In this document: positions 61,551 through 64,000 of the stretch, piece after piece
Numbering within the stretch: position 1 is the stretch's first letter
Layout of the letters: each line of letters starts with the position of its first letter
DNA from: Lepidodermella squamata
Lineage: Eukaryota; Gastrotricha
Assembly: GCA_047495785.1 (NCBI GenBank)
Contig: JBLDXI010000001.1
Coordinates: forward strand, 4,526,001 to 4,590,000
Reading direction: 5' to 3'
Length of the DNA stretch: 64,000 bases
Made by a program: the position numbers and the translations under genes
Notes under the pieces: generated by a model
The model's input: the letters and a program-made list of their open reading frames with translations, nothing else
The model's database searches: none
Told to the model about the DNA's origin: nothing

Positions 61551-61592
61551 GGAAAAGAGCAAAGAGATAATAAACTCGAAAAATGCTTGAAT
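61551..61592. repeat. Dispersed repeat, copy 1
   Basis: AGCAAAGAGATAATAAACTCGAAAAATGCTT recurs with one change at about 63172-63203 on the other side of the small membrane-protein gene. Weaker similarity extends further (GAAGCCAGGA against GAAGTCAGGA). Confidence 0.6.
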
Positions 61593-61835
61593 CATCACTG
61601 TCTTTTTTCTGGAACATTGTCCTTGAAGCCAGGAATCTTATCAGCTTCTATTGAGCAGCTGCCGAAAACACGAAAAAGATTCCCTAAAAGATCCATAAAA
61701 TGCCATATAGCTTACTTGAACCTCATACCTATATTGTAAAGCAAAAAATTCAAATTTTCAATCAGTTACCGTTTACAGTTGAACACGTGCCAATCTAGGG
61801 TGAATTCGGAATTCACCAAATTTTATTCTCTTTAA

Positions 61836-62243
61836 ATACCGTGGGGTGACTTGGTGGGGTCACTTTGCCATGCGAAAATGCGGGGTGACTTTAGCATAGC
61901 AATTCTTGAAGCCAGGCTGATACCCTCGAGTGGGGTACCGTTGGAAAGCCCGCATCGAAGGCAGCCCAAATATGACGGATAATAATAATTTCGATCTCAC
62001 CTGCTTTACTGCGGAGTCATCAAACTTATGCCAGAAAATTTCATAAACCTCACCTGTCCTTAATCATCAGGCGACCGATTGAAGTCTAGTATAGACATCA
62101 ATGCTTGCCTTTTCTAGGGCTATCTAACGGTACCCCACTCAAGGGGTATCAGCCTGCTACCTTCAAGAATTGCTATGCTGGAGTCACCCCATTTTTGCAT
62201 GGCTAAGTGACCCCACCGTCAAAGTCACCCAAGTTGACGGTAA
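61836..62243. repeat. Foldback element with about 115-bp arms
   Basis: Left arm 61836-61951 and right arm 62117-62243 pair along their length: GGGGTGACTT, GGGGTCACTT, GCATAGCAATTCTTGAA, CAGGCTGATACCC and GAGTGGGGTACCGTT all occur as complements in the right arm. Each arm reiterates GGGGTGAC/GGGGTCAC words. It has no ORF and lies just beyond the stop codon of the small membrane-protein gene, so it may be in that gene's 3' UTR. Confidence 0.85.
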
Positions 62244-62284
62244 CAGGTCAACTAATCAGTGGTCCAGAATTAAGAAAGCGTTCT

Positions 62285-62846
62285 TCATCCAAAACGGAAG
62301 TAACTGAAACCAGAACTTCTATAGCTCGAATATGAGTAAAATCCTGATGTTCCGTTCGAGTAAATAGCAATTGGCACTGCTACAGCGACAACCGCTACCA
62401 CTGCGATAGTTACCGCCTATTGATCAATAGCAATCATTTTCAGCTGATCTTGTAAATTATCAACTCACCAGAGCTGTTATCGCGCAGCCCCTTGCATACA
62501 AGAAGTCGTGTACACCCGCCGCCGGTTTTCGGCATCTCACAATAGCAGGAATCGCGCAGGACAGAGCTGGTAAGAAGAAGATCGCACTAACAATTATGGC
62601 GGCCAGAGACAGAGTTTTCGCATGGGTGGCTAGTTGATAGTCATAGCCAGGCATGATGACCGGGGTGACAGGGTACCCTGGATAAACAGGTTGTAGCATT
62701 GTTATAGGGGCATGCGGTTGGGGTGTTGGCGGTGGCCCTGATGAGGGATTTGGCGTCTTCGCCCTCATCGCAGCTTCATAGCTAGGGGGAGGCTCAGGAT
62801 GCACCTGGTTTGATGCACCCGTGCTATTACGCTGTTCGGAGCTCAT
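62285..62846 (-). CDS. Small PPxY-bearing two-pass membrane protein (CD225/dispanin-like topology)
   Basis: Two minus-strand exons, 62846-62469 (126 codons) and 62416-62285 (44 codons with stop), join in phase 0 at CTG|GTGAGT to give 169 residues. The N-terminal 75 residues are Pro/Gln/Ser-rich with PEPPPSYEAAM, a PPxY WW-domain ligand as used by Nedd4-type ubiquitin ligases. The first hydrophobic helix is LAAIIVSAIFFLPALSCAIP. A short basic/Cys loop (VRCRKPAAGVHDFLYARGC) leads into the second helix (ALAVTIAVVAVVAVAVPIAI). The tail is Ser/Tyr/Phe-rich (SGFYSYSSYR). The topology of proline-rich cytosolic head, two close helices and loop with cysteines resembles dispanin/CD225 proteins, but I see no definite family motif, so function is not assigned. 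Confidence 0.6.
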
Positions 62847-63171
62847 TTTAGAGAAGTAGAGAATCAAGGTATTCTATAGCTGCTCGTTTGCGAATGAGAG
62901 ACTGATTCATGGAAATCCTCATGGTGAGACGTCATTGCGAACGGTACTCCATTGAATGCGGGCCCTTTGGAAGGATTTTCAAAAGACTTGCAATCGTGAT
63001 TCACTTCTGAAAGGCAATACAACTTATACATAAAAGGCAGGCAAGATAATGCTTTCTATTCCTAACTAAAGTGGAAATCTCGGAAGAATTCAGCTGAAAA
63101 TGATGCTGTCAAGAATTATTGATAATTTACTTTCTATTTTTTTAAAGTTGTCACATCACATTGTGGAAAAC

Positions 63172-63250
63172 AGCAAAGAGATAATGAACTCGAAAAATGC
63201 TTTTTCACTGACTTTATTTCGAGCAGAAGTCCTCTCTGAAGTCAGGATTC
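63172..63250. repeat. Dispersed repeat, copy 2
   Basis: Second copy of the repeat at 61551, same orientation, ending in a short GGATTCT tandem. Confidence 0.6.
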
Positions 63251-63272
63251 TGGATTCTGGATTCTGGATTCT
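63243..63272. repeat. (GGATTCT)n tandem repeat
   Basis: Three to four perfect heptamer units. Simple tandem repeat, likely from replication slippage next to the dispersed repeat. Confidence 0.75.
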
Positions 63273-63717
63273 GGATATACGAACTTGAAGATTGCTTTGC
63301 ACAACCGCGTGTCATTTCGAATAACCCTTTCCATCGCTTTCCTTCGCCACCAAATCATAGGATGTTCAAAAAGTCGCCTATGATTTACGAAGCAGGGTGT
63401 CTTATTGGTTCATGATCAACTTATCAATTTCTTCGATAATTCTTCATTCTTCTTAGCTGAAAATGATAAACACAATGAGATTTCCAGCTGGGTTGGCTTC
63501 AGGCTTTGCATACATCGAAAGCGGTAAGGCAAGGAAGGACCCAATGAGTGAGGTACTGTTGGATACGGAAAAATCAATTCCGCAAAAGAATACCTGTAAA
63601 GATCCGCCTGTTTTGGCTTTGTATTAAAAGGAGACTTATTTGTTAAGAGGGATTGTAAATGCAGTTTTATTTAGCAAAAATTGCAATATTATCCAACAGC
63701 TCAAATCACTTCCCGGT

Positions 63718-63870
63718 ACCGTCAAATGGGGCCTTTGAGCAGTCGGGTCCCTTTGACATGTCAATGTGAGGTGGTCTTTACCTTGGCACCTTCGATTTCT
63801 GATATGCCAAAGTAACTTATTTTGGCATATCAAAGTGAACCGACTGCTCAAAGGCCCCATTTGACAGTAT
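63718..63870. repeat. Short foldback element near right edge
   Basis: GTCAAATGGGGCCTTTGAGC (from 63721) pairs perfectly with GCTCAAAGGCCCCATTTGAC (ending 63865), and pairing continues inward for about 20 more bases. A nested hairpin (GATATGCCAAA / TTTGGCATATC) lies in the loop. The unit resembles the ends of the 61.8-kb element (ACCGTCAAA). Confidence 0.8.
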
Positions 63871-64000
63871 AGTCTCTCATCTCTAACCGGATGTATGTCT
63901 ATGATTGGCAAAACAGTAACAAGCTATTATGAATAGCTTTTGCAGAGACTACGCGGGCACAGTTTGAATTCCGGACTGAGTTCTCAACTCTAGCAAGCTT

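Larger units (their letters stand above)
61250..62284. other. Convergent 3' flank of RhoGAP and the small membrane-protein gene
   Basis: An AATAAA signal lies just after the RhoGAP stop (61268-61273). The rest holds a dispersed repeat (about 61551-61592) and a foldback element (61836-62243). No further gene is seen. Confidence 0.5.

Noticed and set aside
63463-63627. 54-codon plus-strand ORF near the right edge (MINTMRFPAGLASGFAYIES)
   Set aside because: It has a plausible acceptor upstream but no homology, no partner exon in view and short length; too weak to call a gene.
1-64000. tRNA, rRNA or CRISPR features
   Set aside because: I scanned by eye for B-box (GTTCGA) words and regular spaced repeats and found none convincing. 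A tRNA or RNA covariance search would be decisive.

Overview
The window is a piece of an animal nuclear genome. Genes are split by introns with canonical GT-AG borders. Acceptors are mostly T-rich runs ending in TAG or CAG, coding exons are GC-rich, and introns and spacers are very AT-rich. Every gene I can name is an ordinary metazoan protein. A candidate trans-splice acceptor between two closely packed same-strand genes, together with the acceptor style, suggests an invertebrate, possibly a nematode or related ecdysozoan. An LSM10 gene (U7 snRNP) argues against Caenorhabditis-like nematodes, where as far as I know the U7 pathway is missing. I cannot name the species.

Layout, left to right. 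Positions 1-14.6 kb are read on the minus strand: a DENN-domain Rab exchange factor running off the left edge, MRPL54 directly upstream of it (possibly one operon), a seven-exon PHTF gene, and a single-exon reticulon. Positions 16.5-33.1 kb are mostly plus strand: a single-exon KLHDC9-like kelch protein, LSM10, the TFIIH helicase XPB/ERCC3 in six exons, and a three-exon LRRC14/PRAME-family protein. A complete SLC26 anion transporter (SLC26A11 type) sits in antisense inside the 4.5-kb fourth intron of XPB. Positions 33.1-41.2 kb hold no convincing protein gene, but do hold alternating purine-pyrimidine (CG/CA)n tracts and hairpins. Positions 41.2-61.2 kb are one large plus-strand gene of the ARHGAP21/23 type (PDZ-PH-RhoGAP). 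One of its introns carries an apparently full-length two-ORF non-LTR retrotransposon in antisense. A small two-exon, PPxY-bearing membrane protein follows on the minus strand at 62.3-62.8 kb.

The genes do not form one pathway. They cover membrane traffic and ER shape (DENN, reticulon, PHTF), mitochondrial translation (MRPL54), histone mRNA 3' processing (LSM10), transcription and DNA repair (XPB), sulfate/anion transport (SLC26), ubiquitin-ligase targeting (LRRC14) and Rho signalling (RhoGAP).

The least expected content is non-coding. A series of foldback elements at about 30.8, 40.8, 54.0, 56.3, 61.8 and 63.7 kb have long imperfect inverted arms. In most of them the arms are themselves built from short reiterated units rich in GTCG/GTCAC words. 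The retroelement has its two ORFs in the same frame, separated only by one UAG. The RhoGAP gene has an apparent one-base frameshift inside its PH domain and an exon that behaves like an alternative first exon. All exon borders were read by eye from splice signals and reading phase, with no transcript evidence.
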